Source of the DNA: Kryptolebias marmoratus
Taxonomy: Eukaryota; Chordata; Actinopteri; Cyprinodontiformes; Rivulidae
DNA length: 64,000 bases
Reading direction: 5' to 3'
Assembly (NCBI RefSeq): GCF_001649575.2
Contig: NC_051434.1
Span: forward strand, 22,342,823-22,406,822
This document shows, piece after piece, positions 34,301 to 49,300 of this stretch. The notes under the pieces are model-generated. The model saw only the letters and a list, made by a program, of their open reading frames with translations. It ran no database searches and was not told where the DNA came from. The first letter of the stretch is position 1; the number at the start of each line of letters is the position of its first letter. Both the position numbers and the translations under genes were made by a program.

Positions 34301-37300
34301 TTTGTTGACAGCTGACTGACAAGTCCTTACTTTATTATGAGATCTGAGGCTCATCAGAAAACATCTGGGGATAAAACACTGAGTGTCCAGGCCTAACCAA
34401 GCTAATGGTAAAAATTATTAATTTAAAAGAACCAGTCCAAATCTGCTTATCTTCATTTCAAAAGTAAATTAAATTATAAAAGTTGAAGGAGCGGCCAAGG
34501 TTGTTAGCCAACAAAATGACTGAGATGGGTACCGAGAGACCTATGGCAGATGGCTACTTCTCATACTCAAAAGATATTAGTACAAATCGAGCAAAACTGC
34601 AAACATAAGATTTTTCAGGGGGCCAGATTGACCTGAGTAGCTGCACAAGCAAGATTGGCTTTGTTTTGATATTTCTAACTTTAAAATGTTTTTGTTGTTA
34701 TGGCTGTCATATATTATTTACGTAGCGCTTTGCACATTAACAACACTAATTTCTTGCATAGACTGTAGCTGATGATGATCAGGGTGAGGCAATAGACAGC
34801 ATTCTCCTGTTTTTCCTGATTGGTTGGCAGACCAATTAGCCGCAGCTGCAGCGGATCAAGTTCATCTTCTCTCAGGTTCTTAAGGCAGTATGGAGGAACA
34901 GATCGACACTGGAGCATCATTTACCATTGGTAATCAGTCTCAGCCTCCTACAAGCTTTGTTTACCTGAGTTTGTCTGACCTGTCTTTGTTCCTGTACCGT
35001 CCAGAGTTCCTGAATCCTGTGAACCATTGCTTCAATCTATTTGTAGACTCCTACCTGTGAAGTACCCAAGAGCTGCTTACCTGCTGAAGATCCGAGCCAA
35101 AACCAGTCTGCCTCCGACCAATCTGGAAGTTCACTTACCTGAGCACCGTCCACCAGTAAATACTCACCACGGAAATCCGGAACCTCACCTCAGAGCACAA
35201 AACCACCTCCACAACCCGTAAGACTATTTACCTGCATCTATTACTCCTGCAAGAGATCTTCACCGACAAACCTGTCACTTGCCAATTATTCCTCTCTTTC
35301 AGACCCTGCCCTACTAAAAGGCAAGAAACTATGTGGTTTTGTCACAGTTAACCTTATAGGATATATATATATATATATATATATATATGCTGTAAATTAT
35401 ATTGGCCATCTGAGAATAAAAAAATGTTACATTAGCAGTGTAACTGTGTCTACACACAGTTATAGGCCTATATTTTTAATTAAAATTTCTACTCAGCAGT
35501 TGAAAGTTTGTCAGGAACTCTCAGGCCACTTTTTCTCCCCAGTCCACTCCTGCTGGTCCATCTATGTTCCAACCCTCACCTTTGGTCATGTGGTTTGGAT
35601 CATGACCAAAAGAATGAGATTCCAGATATAAGTGGCTGAAATGAGCTTCCTTCATAGGGTGGCTGGGCTCAGCCTTGGAGATAAGGTGAGGAGTTCTATT
35701 ATCTGCAATAACCTTAGAGTAGAGCCGTTGCTCCTTTGCCTCAAAAGGAGCTAGTTGAGATGGTTAGGGGATCTGGTTAGGATGCCTCCCTTTGGAGATA
35801 TTTTGGGCATGTCCCACTGGGAAGAGACCTCTGGGCAGGCCCAGAACAATTGGGGGGATTTTGTATTCTCTTTGGCCTGGGAATGCCATGGGATCACCCA
35901 GAAGGAGCTGGCGAGTGTTGCTAGGAAGAGGGAAGTCTGGGTTTCTCTCCTTGACCTGTTGCCTCATCGACCCGACCATGGATAAGCGGTATAAGATGGA
36001 TAAATAGATAAGCACTAACACCACATGCACCACTGTCTCTGGAGGCTTTTGCACAATCAGAAATTAGATTCTACCTGGACAGCTGAACAGCATATTGCAA
36101 GGTTTTTGTAGAAGCTCAAAATAAGAAGTGTGGCCAATCCTGCCTTATCATCACTACTACCATCAAGGCCAGCCAAAGGCATAAGCAAACTAATGCCCCT
36201 TTTCCACCAGCTCTAAAGGTCCCGGCTCCACTCTACTCCGCTTGCTTTGCGCGCATTTCCACCAGCATTTTTTCGAGGCCGGTCCCTGCTTCTTTGTTCC
36301 CTGCTTCAGAATAGGGCCAGCCGGGCCGGCCCTGCTTTCGTGGGTAACACAAGCTTAGCTCCTGTTCACTCATCGGTCGTGGGTGTGACCAGATGCAAGC
36401 ATAAAGAGCGAAGGTAGGAATATAAACAACAGCATTAGCTTACCCTGCAACGTTTATGCTGTCTGTCCGGCGAAGCTGGAGAGTGTCTGGGAAAAACTCC
36501 CAACGAATGAAAAAGCACACACCCAATGACTTATATACTATAGACATGACATAACGTGACCTTGGATAAACTAAAAGCGCCGCCATCTTAAGGAAGTAAT
36601 TCATTTCACCCTCCCCAATCAGCAGTACGGTATTTCCTTGGTATTGCGCTGCGTTTGCTACACAAATCATCGCAAAACATGCCCGGACAGCAGAACATTT
36701 TATCGATAAGTGTTTTTTGTTTTGTTTTGTTATGTTTTAATAAAAACAAGGCTATGAAGAACTGAAGGACAAGAATCTCATCCCTGAGTAGCTTCAAGCT
36801 GCAATGACCTGCAGGTATGTCATTAAATGGGACATCTTGAAGCATATTTCATGAAACATTCAACATTTTAACATTTAACTAAAAAAAATGGAACCATTGC
36901 AAGAGAGGCAAGGTTGCTGAAAAAACAAAAAAAATTAGCTGCTACTTGGACACGGAACGGAAACATCTGGATCAAAATAAAGGAAGGAACACAGGCCAGA
37001 ATGGTTAAAGAACTCAAAGATTTGGANNNNNNNNNNNNNNNNNNNNNNNNNNNNNNNNNNNNNNNNNNNNNNNNNNNNNNNNNNNNNNNNNNNNNNNNNN
37101 NNNNNNNNNNNNNNNNNNNNNNNNNNCCAGATGACGTCAGATCCACCATAAGATGCACCACTTCCTCTGACTAGGAAGCTCATTCTTTTTGTCTCCCTGC
37201 CACTCTCTCCCCTTTCTCCCTTTCTTCCCCAACCAGTTATGGTTTTTTTTGTTAAATAAATTCCCTTTTAAGTTATCTTTGGGTTGCTTCCCTTCATTTG

Positions 37301-40300
37301 TTATGGTTTAAGAGCCGGACCATAACACCGTCTTCTTACTATTCTGCCCTCCCAGTAAAACTTCAGCTATGTACAGTTAGACATATAGTTAACAGCATGA
37401 AGAAAAAAGAACTCCATAAGTTTTGTTGAGGATCAATGTCTTTTCCTCTTCCTCAGTTTTATCTCCTGAATCTCTCTTCAATAAGTGTTCTCTTTCTTAC
37501 TTTCTTTCTTTCTGTAAGACTAAACAATAAACAGAAACACAACATTCTGTCATTTCTTCTGCAAAATAGAATATAACATTACGATATCCGCATAACACAT
37601 CCAACAGATACAAATAATCCTCATTTTCCCCATAAAATGTACCGTTGAGGACCCCTGGTGGACAAATTAAATATCTCCAACTATAAGAAAAACGTTCACT
37701 ATGTGGGTGTACAGCTTTGTAACAAAATAAAACATCATTAAATACAGAAGTAGAAATAAATATGTCTAACATTAAAAATTTGACCAGAGTGACGGAGTCC
37801 CAATACTCACACTACACCCTACACCCCTCTATTGCCCCTTTCACACGGACCCTAAAGGTCCCGGCTCCACTCTACTCGGCTCGATTTGCGAGCGTTCACA
37901 TCTGCATTTATTCGCACTCGGCCCCTGCTTCGGAGTTGGGCCAGCCAGGTCTGCCCTGCTTTGTGGGCGGTGCAAGCTTAGCTCCTGTTCACTCATCGGT
38001 CGTGGGTGTGACCAGATGCAAGCATAAAGAGTGAAGGTAGGAATATAAACAACAGCATTAGCTTACCCTGCAACGTTTATGCCGTCTGTCCCCCAGCTGA
38101 AGGTGCTGTAAAGCCTGAAATCTCCGGCGGATAACAGCTGTCCTACTCCGTGCAACAATCGCAGCATCCAGAGCATTTCTTCCACTGCGCCTCTCTTCCT
38201 GAAGTCTCAGGAGAATCCCCATAAGTTTAAAAAACACCAACAACACAGGGCCAACGTTGTCCATAGCGCTTTCGTTGTTTACACAACTTGCGCTAAGTTT
38301 CGGTAGCACCCCCCTCCCCCGCGCCGCGGCCCTGCCCCCCACAACACGAGGAGGCGTTCCTCTGCTACCAACCATGATGCATTCTTTATCGAGCCGAGCG
38401 GAGTAGAGCCGGACTTCTGAATTAGGGGCCTTGTGAAAGAGGCATATGAAGCGTGTACTCAGTTGAAGTACACAGAAGGGTTCATGTGTGCAGGTTACAA
38501 GCATGCAGACATTGGAGAATTGGGACAGTACAGGTTGCATCTTCTACTCCTCTGGGTCGTAACTGTGACATCCAACATGGCAGGACCGGTCGCTGTTTTG
38601 ATATTTTAAGAAGATGCCAGTATGATTTTAAAAGTACAGTTTAGGTATTTTTGCTTTCCAAAGTAATGCAGGAGATATTTGGCTGTTCAAATGTGTTTTG
38701 TTCTGACTTGTTGAATACAGAGCAAAGTTTGATAGTATTCACACCTGTACAGCACAGTGAAACAATAATTATTTCAATGCTTTACATTTAAAAACTGCTT
38801 TTTTCGTGACAGAACAAGCTGCATCTGTCACCACTGCCATAAATCCACCTTTTAATTCAAAACCCTTTCAATATCAATAAAGATTTTTTAAAAAATCAAA
38901 AACGTCACATGTAGTAATGAATTGTGGGTAAATACTTTGCTGAACTCCGCCTGGATGCAGGCTTAGCCGAAGGGTGGATGTAGTACACAAAGGGGGCGGG
39001 GCTAAAGACATCTCTGGAGAATTGGGACACACTACACACTCAAGCCCTTCAGCATGAACATGCATTTGAGGGACACAAGGATAGAACGAGGGTGGAAGTC
39101 TGAGTATTGGGATCGAGCCAGTGTTGTTGCTCTGACTGGTCCGTCCTTTAAACATGTCCGACTAGAAACTACTTTTACTACTATTCAGATCCCTTAGAAA
39201 TTATTACTATTACCACTAGGCAGCACAGTGGTCCATACTTGGTAACAGGCCACCTTGAGCTAAACGTCATCCATCCATCCAGCCATCCAGATGAGTAAGT
39301 TTGGACATTTGATTGCCTCCTGGTTGCCTCCACTTGGAGGTATTTCAGCCAGCTCCGGGGGAATCCCAAGGCGTTCCCAGGCCAGCCAAGAAACATAGTC
39401 CCTCCAGCATGTCCTGGGTCTTCCTCTGGGCCTCCTCCCGGTGGGACGTGCCCAGAACACCTCACCAGGGAGGCGTCCAGGAGGCATCCTCACCAGATGC
39501 CTGAGGTGGTCAACTGGCAGCAGCGGCTCTACTCTGAGTTCCTCTCGGATGACCAAGCTTCACACTCTATCTCTAAGGGAGAGCCCAGACACCCTGGTGA
39601 GAAAACTCATTTCAGCTGCTTGTATTTGCGATCTTGTTCTTTCGGTCACTACCCAAAGCTCGTGACCATAGATGAGGGTAGGAACGTAGATAGACCGGTA
39701 AATCGAGAGCTTCGCTTTTTGACTCAGCTCTCTCTTCACCACGACAGACCGGTACAGCGCCCGCTTCACTGCAGACGCTGCACCAATCCGCCTGTCGATC
39801 TCTTGCTCCATTTTTCTCTCATTCGTGAACAAGACCCCAAGATACTTAAACTCCTCCACTTGGGACAGGACATCTTTCCCGACCCGGAGAAGGCACTCTA
39901 CCCTTTTCCGGCTCAAGACCATGGCCTTGAATTTGGGGGCACTGATCCATCCCAGCTGCTTCATACTCGGGTGTGAACCGCTCCAGCGAAAGCTGTACAT
40001 CACGGCCTAATAAAGCCAACAGGACCACATCATCTGCAAAAAGCAGAGATGCAATCCTAAGGCCACCAAAACGGATCCCCTCAACACCTTGGCTGCGCCT
40101 AGAAATTCTGTCCATAAACGTTATGAACAGAATTGGTGACAAAGGGCANNNNNNNNNNNNNNNNNNNNNNNNNNNNNNNNNNNNNNNNNNNNNNNNNNNN
40201 NNNNNNNNNNNNNNNNNNNNNNNNNNNNNNNNNNNNNNNNNNNNNNNNNNNNNNNNNNNNNNNNNNNNNNNNNNNNNNNNNNNNNNNNNNNNNNNNNNNN

Positions 40301-43300
40301 NNNNNNNNNNNNNNNNNNNNNNNNNNNNNNNNNNNNNNNNNNNNNNNNNNNNNNNNNNNNNNNNNNNNNNNNNNNNNNNNNNNNNNNNNNNNNNNNNNNN
40401 NNNNNNNNNNNNNNNNNNNNNNNNNNNNNNNNNNNNNNNNNNNNNNNNNNNNNNNNNNNNNNNNNNNNNNNNNNNNNNNNNNNNNNNNNNNNNNNNNNNN
40501 NNNNNNNNNNNNNNNNNNNNNNNNNNNNNNNNNNNNNNNNNNNNNNNNNNNNNNNNNNNNNNNNNNNNNNNNNNNNNNNNNNNNNNNNNNNNNNNNNNNN
40601 NNNNNNNNNNNNNNNNNNNNNNNNNNNNNNNNNNNNNNNNNNNNNNNNNNNNNNNNNNNNNNNNNNNNNNNNNNNNNNNNNNNNNNNNNNNNNNNNNNNN
40701 NNNNNNNNNNNNNNNNNNNNNNNNNNNNNNNNNNNNNNNNNNNNNNNNNNNNNTGCCACCGAGGAGCTTTTTAACCACCTCGGTGACCTCAGCACCGGAG
40801 ATTGGAGAGTCCGACCCAAAGTCCCCAGGCTCCGCCTCCTCAATGGAAGACATGCTGGTAGGATTGAGGAGGTCTTCAAAGTATTCGGCCCACCGACCCA
40901 CAACATCCCAAGTCGAGGTCAGCAGCACACCACCCTCACCATAAACAGTGTTGGTGCTGCACTGCTTTCCCCTCCTGAGACGCCGTATGGTGGACCAGAA
41001 TCGCCTCGAAGCCATACGGAAGTCTTTCTCCATGGCCTCTCCAAACTCCTCCCATGCTCGAGTTTTTGCCTCAGTGACCACCTGAGCTGCATGCCGCTTG
41101 GACTGCCGGTACCCGTCAGCTGCTTCTGGAGTCACACAGGCTGAGAAGGCCTGATAGGACTCCTTCTTCAGCCTGACAGCATCCCTCACTGCCGGTGTCC
41201 ACCAGCGGGTTCGAGGGTTGCCGCCACGACAGGCACCAACCACCTTGCGGCCACAGCTCTAATAAGCTGCCTCAACAATGGAGGCACGGAACATGGCCCA
41301 CTCGGATTCAATGTCCCCCGCCTCCCCCGGAACATGTTCGAAGTTCTCCTGGAGGTGGGAGATAAAACTCTGCCTGACAGGAGACTCCGCCAGGCGTTCC
41401 CAACAGACCTTCACAATACGTTTGGGCCTGCCAGGTCTGACCGGCATCCTCCCCCACCAACGGAGCCAACTCACCACCAGGTAGTGGTCAGTTGACAGCT
41501 CCGCCCCTCTCTTCATCCGGGTGTCCAAGACATGCGGTCGCAGATCAGATGAAACGACAACAAAGTCGATCATTGAACTGCGACCTAGGGTGTCCTGGTG
41601 CCAAGAGCACATATGGACACCCTTATGTTTGAACATGGTGTTTGTTATGGACAATCCATGACTAGCACAGAAGTCCAGCAACAGAACACCGTTCGGGTTC
41701 AGATCAGGGGGGGCGTTCCTCCCAACCACACTCCTCCAGGTCTCACTGTCATTGCCCACGTGAGTGTTGAAGTCCCCCAGCAGAACAAGGGAGTCCCCAG
41801 GAGGGGCACTCTCCAGTGACCCCTCCAAGGACTCCAAAAAGGGTGGGTAATCTGAACTGCTGTTCGGCGCATAAACACAAACAACAGTCAGGACAAGGTC
41901 CCCCCACACGTAGGCGGAGGGAGGCTACCCTCACGTTCACCGGGGTAAACCCCAACGTACAGGCACCAAGATGGGGGGCAACAAATATGGCCCCCCATGT
42001 TATGTTATTTATGATATCATAAAAGATAGGCAGAAAAAATACAGATATTTAGATGGTTTTCACATAGACATGTTTTGTTTGATAAAATAATTAATATTAA
42101 TTTAACAAAAAACCATCATGCCTTTAATGTTTTGTTCCATATCTGCTCTTTCCAGGACATTTGGTACTCCAGGCACTCTCACTGGTTCGTAGAAACGGCT
42201 ACCGTTTTCACTCTTCAGAGAATATGGTGCATAGTTCTCATGTTCTGATGTCTCTTTCTATGAAAACAAATAGGAAAGTTATATGTAAATCATGAAGTGT
42301 TTCCAAAAATACTAACAATGATAAAAAGAGTATGTTAATGTGTCTTTGCCTGATTTTGTAAATGCTAAAATGGTGCTAAATAGCAATGCTCAAAACAGCT
42401 TACATTATAATATTTCAATTTATGTGAACACCAATATTGAATATGTAGTAGCTCTTCACAAATGGCATATTGGATATGCACTCAAGGCTAAAAATGCAAG
42501 GAATGGGTGTTTGGATAGAACACGGCATGATATAAAAAGTACTGTGTAGACATTGTTGTGTTAGATTCAGAGGTGGAAAGAGAACTAAACTAATGTACTC
42601 AAATAAAAGTAGTTACTCTGTTGAATTTTTACTTTTACTTGTGTAAAAATCTACTCAAGTAAAAGTAAAAAATATGTCATTAAAAACTTTCTTTGAGTAA
42701 AAGTTCTAGTTTTTTGGGTTTGTTTTTTCACAGCAGGACATCTCTCCTGTAAGGTGGCCTTGTTATAAAACAAAATATGTTGAACAGACCACAAAGCAGC
42801 TAGTAAAAAATAGTCTTAAATAGACAAATAGAACCAAAGAATTGACAAATGTAGATTTTGCTTTTTTGCACTTTTGCAAAAAGTTATAAATGCAGAGATT
42901 ATATTCTTATAATCTCTGCAGAGATTATAAGAATATAATACAAAAGTATAAATAAGGTGTGCAACTCAGAAGACACACTAAGGATGGAATATTTTAAATA
43001 ACTGAGTAAACAAAAGCAAACAGACAGAGCAAAAATGTAAAATTTACATATGTAACTATATACAGAAATATGCAAAAATGTGCATCATATCTACATATCA
43101 TATCAGTGGCTTCAGTGACTTTTTAATCCAAATCAGAGACCCAACTCATCTGAGTCAGTAGCATTTCTGGCGAATTTGGTGCATTTCGGCTAAAATATGT
43201 TGAATTTAGAGCCAAACGTAAGGTAACAGCTTTACATCTGACTTCGCCAAGCTGCCACGGCCACGCCCCCCAGCGAAAACTCTTGGTGCTTTAATGTCAG

Positions 43301-46300
43301 ACCAACTTGTTATCTGTCATCTGACACAAGATCATATTGATTAGGTGAAGGGAGGCAGAGATGAAGCTTCATGTTCTGAGAGGGCAGGGCTTAGATAACC
43401 TCAGAATATGACCACATTGGATTGTCAGGCATCCTACAGGGATGACTCATGCCAAGTTTGGTGCAAGTCGGGCGTTGTATGTAAAAGTTATTACGTTTCG
43501 TTTGCTTCGGCGAGTACGCCAATTTTGCGTCTTAGCCACGCCCCTGAACATGCTCAAAAACTCACGATTTTGATAACTTTTAATCCCCCATACTCACCCA
43601 GTTTGAAGCCGAAATCGCTCAAAATTCCTAGGAGGAGTTTGTTAAAGTTCGATGTCAACAAAAGTCAAAAACGGCCAAAATTTGTCCTTTGACCCAAGAT
43701 GGCCACCTCCCTGTACATTTTAGGGCATACCTCCAAGAGACTTTTTTTCGTCATTTGTGGTGTTCTACCTACATGGTGAGTTTCAGACCTCTAGGATTTA
43801 CTGTTCGTCCTGTCTCACGTTAGGGGGTGCTGTGGAGCAGTTTGGCCACGCCCACTTTTGATTCAATTGGAATCCGAAAATTTAATGCGGGGGACAATTT
43901 TCAGTAAAATTTGGTGAGTTTTCGGATATGGCAAGTCGTCCAAAGAGCTGTGTATAGTGGCGGAATAATAATAATGAAGAAATCCATGAAATACAATAGG
44001 CTTTCACAGCGCTGTCACTGCTCGGGCCTAATTATGGAGTTAATTTCCTGCCAAAATGTTGCAAACCAATAAAACATGTACACAAATAAAACATATTTTA
44101 CATACTGTCTCCAAACGTTGCACACACAATCATATTTTACAAACTGTCCCAGAGTGCAAAAGGATCTCTTCTTGCATACAAAACAATTCCACACTCTGCT
44201 GAAAGCTTCTGCTAAAAGTCACGCCATACCTGACATGGAATTAGGCATTCTCCCTCCCTCTCTCAACATTAGCGTTCCTGTTTCGGGTCAGCCGTGAGCT
44301 ACACGTCGCTAACTCCGCGGAGCGCGAATATCCAACATCCAACTTAAAACTAACTTCACTGCGGTCGCAAACCAGTTTCCTCCCCAGCTGCAGCTGTTTT
44401 GCACGTCCTGCAGTGTATTCATGGAACATAAACGCATCAACAAACACTTTGTGTCTGCAAAACATGTGAGGAGAGCTGCAGACGAGGGACAATCCAGAAA
44501 TGGTCATGAATGTCAGTTTAGAAGCTATCAAAGTTCTCAAATAAAGCACCTTTTGAGAATGTCAATGTTTGTNNNNNNNNNNNNNNNNNNNNNNNNNNNN
44601 NNNNNNNNNNNNNNNNNNNNNNNNNNNNNNNNNNNNNNNNNNNNNNNNNNNNNNNNNNNNNNNNNNNNNNNNNNNNNNNNNNNNNNNNNNNNNNNNNNNN
44701 NNNNNNNNNNNNNNNNNNNNNNNNNNNNNNNNNNNNNNNNNNNNNNNNNNNNNNNNNNNNNNNNNNNNNNNNNNNNNNNNNNNNNNNNNNNNNNNNNNNN
44801 NNNNNNNNNNNNNNNNNNNNNNNNNNNNNNNNNNNNNNNNNNNNNNNNNNNNNNNNNNNNNNNNNNNNNNNNNNNNNNNNNNNNNNNAAAATTATGTTTT
44901 TCTTTGTTTTCCTCATAATGTTTATCTTTTTAAATGTTTTTGATCATTTGCTGTTTTGCATCAAGCACAAGCTATCAGCAATAAAATGTTGTTTCACTTG
45001 ATGAATTTCCTTCAGTAAATATTCCATTATATGTACGTAAACTTCATGGGTGCCAATAATGGTGAGCAGGACTGTATATATATATCATCCTGGCACATTT
45101 CAGTTGTCTTGATGGTACCCCTTGCTGACGAGGAGAGAGGAGGAGGAAAGGGGGGGAAGGGGCCTAATTCCATCTATTCTAGGGTATCACGTGATTAGGC
45201 CTGTCATGATAACAAATTTTGCTTGGTGATTAACTGCATCAGAAATTATTGCGCTAAAAAATAATATCGTTTCCAGGCCATTTTAAACTAATGTAATGAT
45301 AATAATATAATAATGCAAGTACATCCTCTCAAAGATTAATAAATTTTAATTTCAAAAGAACACCTTACTCTGGAACTGGAACACAAAATAATCAAAACAA
45401 CCAAAAACAAAAATAAAATGGACAAAGAATGCACTTGAATAAAAAATAAAAAATAAAAATAAAAAAAAGGAAATAAAACCTACATTCAATAAGAAGAGTA
45501 CGGATTATTAAGTCTGCAAACTAAACTGCCCTTCAAAAAGTAATAATCATTAGTTTTATATAGAGAAGACAGGCAAAACTGCCAATTTTATAAACAAAAA
45601 GTGCAAACTAACAAAAGCACAAATGCGACATACCGGCTCTCAGAGGTTCAGCGGTTCGCCTCGGTCATTTGGTTTGAATCCAAAGTGCCCCCACACTGCT
45701 GCTGTTACATTCAAGCTCAAAACCAATTCCATTTCATTTTTCCCCCAATATCAAACAGCGTTTCTTTAGCTTGCTAACGCCTCATGGGAGCTAATGCTGC
45801 AGAGGTACAAAATGATGTGCTTTGGCTGGCTACCTGACACGATAGGCCACGGAGCTGAGCCTTTTGTCATCCATTGTCTTCAGTAGAAAGAAACAGAGAC
45901 ACGAAGAAACGATAATGTCAATAAATGAAAATTATCAACCTCATTTTAATTTATTGTGTGATTAATTGATTTATTGCGACAGGCCTCCACGTGATATTTG
46001 GCAGAAACTTGCTGCAGTGTGTGGACTTGTTTCATATGCGAGGAGAGGCTGTTTTGTATCCGAGAAGAGATAATTTTGTTTTCAAGGTCAGTTTGTAAAA
46101 TATGTTTCATGTTTTTTTGTTTGCAACATTTTGGCAGGAAATTAACTCCATCCAACACTTCATGTGTAATCAATTCACATGTCCTGAAACTGATTCAAAG
46201 TGGAAAAAACAAAAATCTAGAAGAATAATAAAAAGTTTTGGATTTCAAAGGACAGCTGTTGTAGTCAGACTGACTAAACACAGCGTTTCAGGTTATATTA

Positions 46301-49300
46301 TACTATTGTCTATGTCAGAATTTTGTGCTCCTTGTCATAAACACAGAAATCTTTTCTATTCGTAAAAGGAAGTGGCCTATGTTGGGAACCACTGCTCTAG
46401 AGAAACTTAAGACAATATTGGTTAATAATTAATAAGCAGAGAGAAGTTTGATAAATTATTTCTGATATACCTGTGCTTCTGACATGAGATATGCCCAGCA
46501 GTATGTTGACTGCTCAAAGACATCAAGGTCTTCGATAATCTTTCCCTCCTGTTTTGTTCCAAGACCTGGCAAAAGCTCTCTAAAGAGGATGTACATGCCT
46601 TCAACTACAGCAATCTACAAAAAAACCAACCAAACAAAATAACTATAATATTTTTTGTTACAGTCAAACACTAGATATTAATAGTACTTTAATATAGGTT
46701 GTATAGGTTACCTTTTGTGTCCTGGAAACATGTTCATTCTTACAGAGTAACTGATACAAACTTTGGGCCAGGGGGTTGTATCCAGTTAGTTTTCGTATGT
46801 AGCTGATCAGTCTCTTCTGTAAATCCACTGACAATCTGCATTTCTAAATAGGAAAAATATTTCAAAAATTCATTAAAGTTTGAGGTAGAGTGTAAAATTA
46901 CTGCTGAATATGAGGTAACTGCGATGTGTTTTAAAACATGTTAGTATTGGGCTTTTAATTGGGTTTTAGATATTAAGATGTCTGATTCATACCAACAAAT
47001 GTAAATGTAATTTACTTAAAGTAAAAAAAATTAAAGCTCATGTAGAGTAAGCTGGTCACTCTCCTGTCATGTTATTAGTTTTTATTAAACTGTCTCTTTT
47101 AATATAAAATAGTCTTTGTCAATCCATAAAATCTATTGTTCTACAAAATTGTTTACAATTCAATAGATGCAAATGTAATAAAGTTTTAGGTAATACAATG
47201 TAAATATATGCAGTATAAACATTAGTTTTAACTATCTGCAGTTGTAATCATGACTACAGCATTTCTATACCATAAAATGACATAACTGCTCACAATTATG
47301 TAAAGAGGTGAGAACAAGACACTCATTCCTTTGGGAGTTTGCTGGACAGAAGGCTCAACATCATTATTGAAGAAGTCAACTGCAGTGTGGTCCTCGTCTG
47401 AAAATGTGGAGAGTGTGAAGTACACTGTTGATCCACTTTTGATTCCGCAACTCTCCAAAGTGTTTCCACTGCCAAGGTTATTCCTGAAACATCGGTCATT
47501 TGGAACATAAAAACAACAGCAACAATATATAAAACACATACTGTTAAAGGTAAGTTGCAAGCAATAACAATACAAATTACAATGTATCCTTACTTGTAAT
47601 GAAGAAAGTTTGCTGGAATTCCGCTTTCTTTTGCAAGCTTGTATTTCAAATTAGCCAGCGTGTCTCCAGCCAAGTTCACTGTCATCTCAAACACTCCCTG
47701 TAAAAATTTTTAGATATTGAGTGAAATTTCTGTGCAGTAGAGGGTTTCAAAACAGGCAATATGGCTCACCGCCCAGGCAGCAGAAGCCTTGTTTAAAAAA
47801 AAAATTTAAAAAAATTCCACATTCTAAATGCATTGCCAATGCATTGAGTTTATTCAGTAAAAATGATGCACATACATTTATACACTGTTCCAAATTATTA
47901 CACATATTCTACTTTTGTTCTTTTTATAAATAGCCAATATAATACAATCAGTTGAACTTCTTTAATTCCTCAACAATCTAACATTTTACGTGGATTTTTA
48001 TGAAACAAAGCTACCATTGACATCAAAAACAGTATTTTTATTGTAGCCTGGGAAATATTTAGCGTCACAGTACACAATAACTGGGGTTTCTTTAGGTGCA
48101 GTATGTTTTATTTTTTAGTGGAGACAAGGCGGCTTTGTTTAACCTGTCTCTCACTTTTGTTCAACAACCAGAACATATGCCCACTCAACATTAAGCAACT
48201 ACTGGTGAGATGTGGCAATTCCCCAAATAACAGAAAATACACCAAAGAAAATACAAGACATCAAATAAAGAAAAGAAAAGAAAAAAAAGAAAAGAAAAGA
48301 AATACAGCAGTGGCCTCTGGCTGCACAAACAAAATACATAGAGCTGCATTACCACACTGATTCAGAGCGTGTGGAATTGTGATATAACTAATTTTATCAA
48401 CACTTAGGTTCGACAGCAATATTTCAGCTCACTCTTAACACTGGAATACACAGATGATCACACAACTCATAGTCATGAGCAGGAAATGGCTGCCCTGTGC
48501 CGCCCGTATAGGTTTCCTGGACCATCGATTTCAGAAATACAGCATCGTATTAAAGGGCTGACTGCTTAGCACTTAAATGTTAATGTACCAACATATTTCA
48601 ACAAGTGATATGTATATTTACTGATTTTCTGCCAAAATTAGTTCCCCGTGATAAACTGCAGTTCACATCTAAGCTCAGCACATAGCACAGCAACACCGGA
48701 ACAAAAACGATGCATTTCCTGCCCCGTCTTGGGAAACAGCACTAAATTTAAAACACTGCTTTCTTGTGGCCAAAATGTGCAAAACATACAGATAGGAAAT
48801 AAAATGGCATAACCAAACCAAAATCACTCAATAGCATTGTTGCAGTAACATAAAAGAAAATCAACACTTTAAACAGTATAGTCACTCAACCGAAATGAAA
48901 AATATACATTTACCATCCGGCTACATCCTCCCCTGCAACTAGTCAACGCCCTCCGTGACTACTCAACCTAAACTAAATTAAAAGCTTCTTGCAGCACTTT
49001 TTCAAACAGTGCTGTCCCAAGATTTGTTAAAACCCAAGACACCATATCTGTGCTAACAGCTACAGCATTGCAGGCTGATTTGGGCAAGTGAAATGGGTTT
49101 GACTGTGACCCTGTGTACTTCACTTGCTTTTTTCTAACAGCGGGAACAGGCTTAGGGCCCATTGATAACTGGGGGACAAAAAACTTCTTTGTTTTGAAAA
49201 GAATTCAGTTCTGCTGCTTTTTGCTCAAAATACTCCCTTACTCGTTTGTGGGCCTGTTTGAGTCTTGTTGAATAGAGAGCCAGTTCTGGCTGTTATCTGA

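Noticed and set aside
38058..38540. 160-codon minus frame
   Set aside because: It spans the ends of a nested transposon; only a short internal part resembles a transposase start, so no gene was called.
44421..44943. Three frames around the gap 44573-44887
   Set aside because: They consist almost entirely of Ns.
48258..48302. Purine-rich AAAAG run
   Set aside because: A simple microsatellite; no evidence for a polypurine tract of an LTR element, as no LTR follows.
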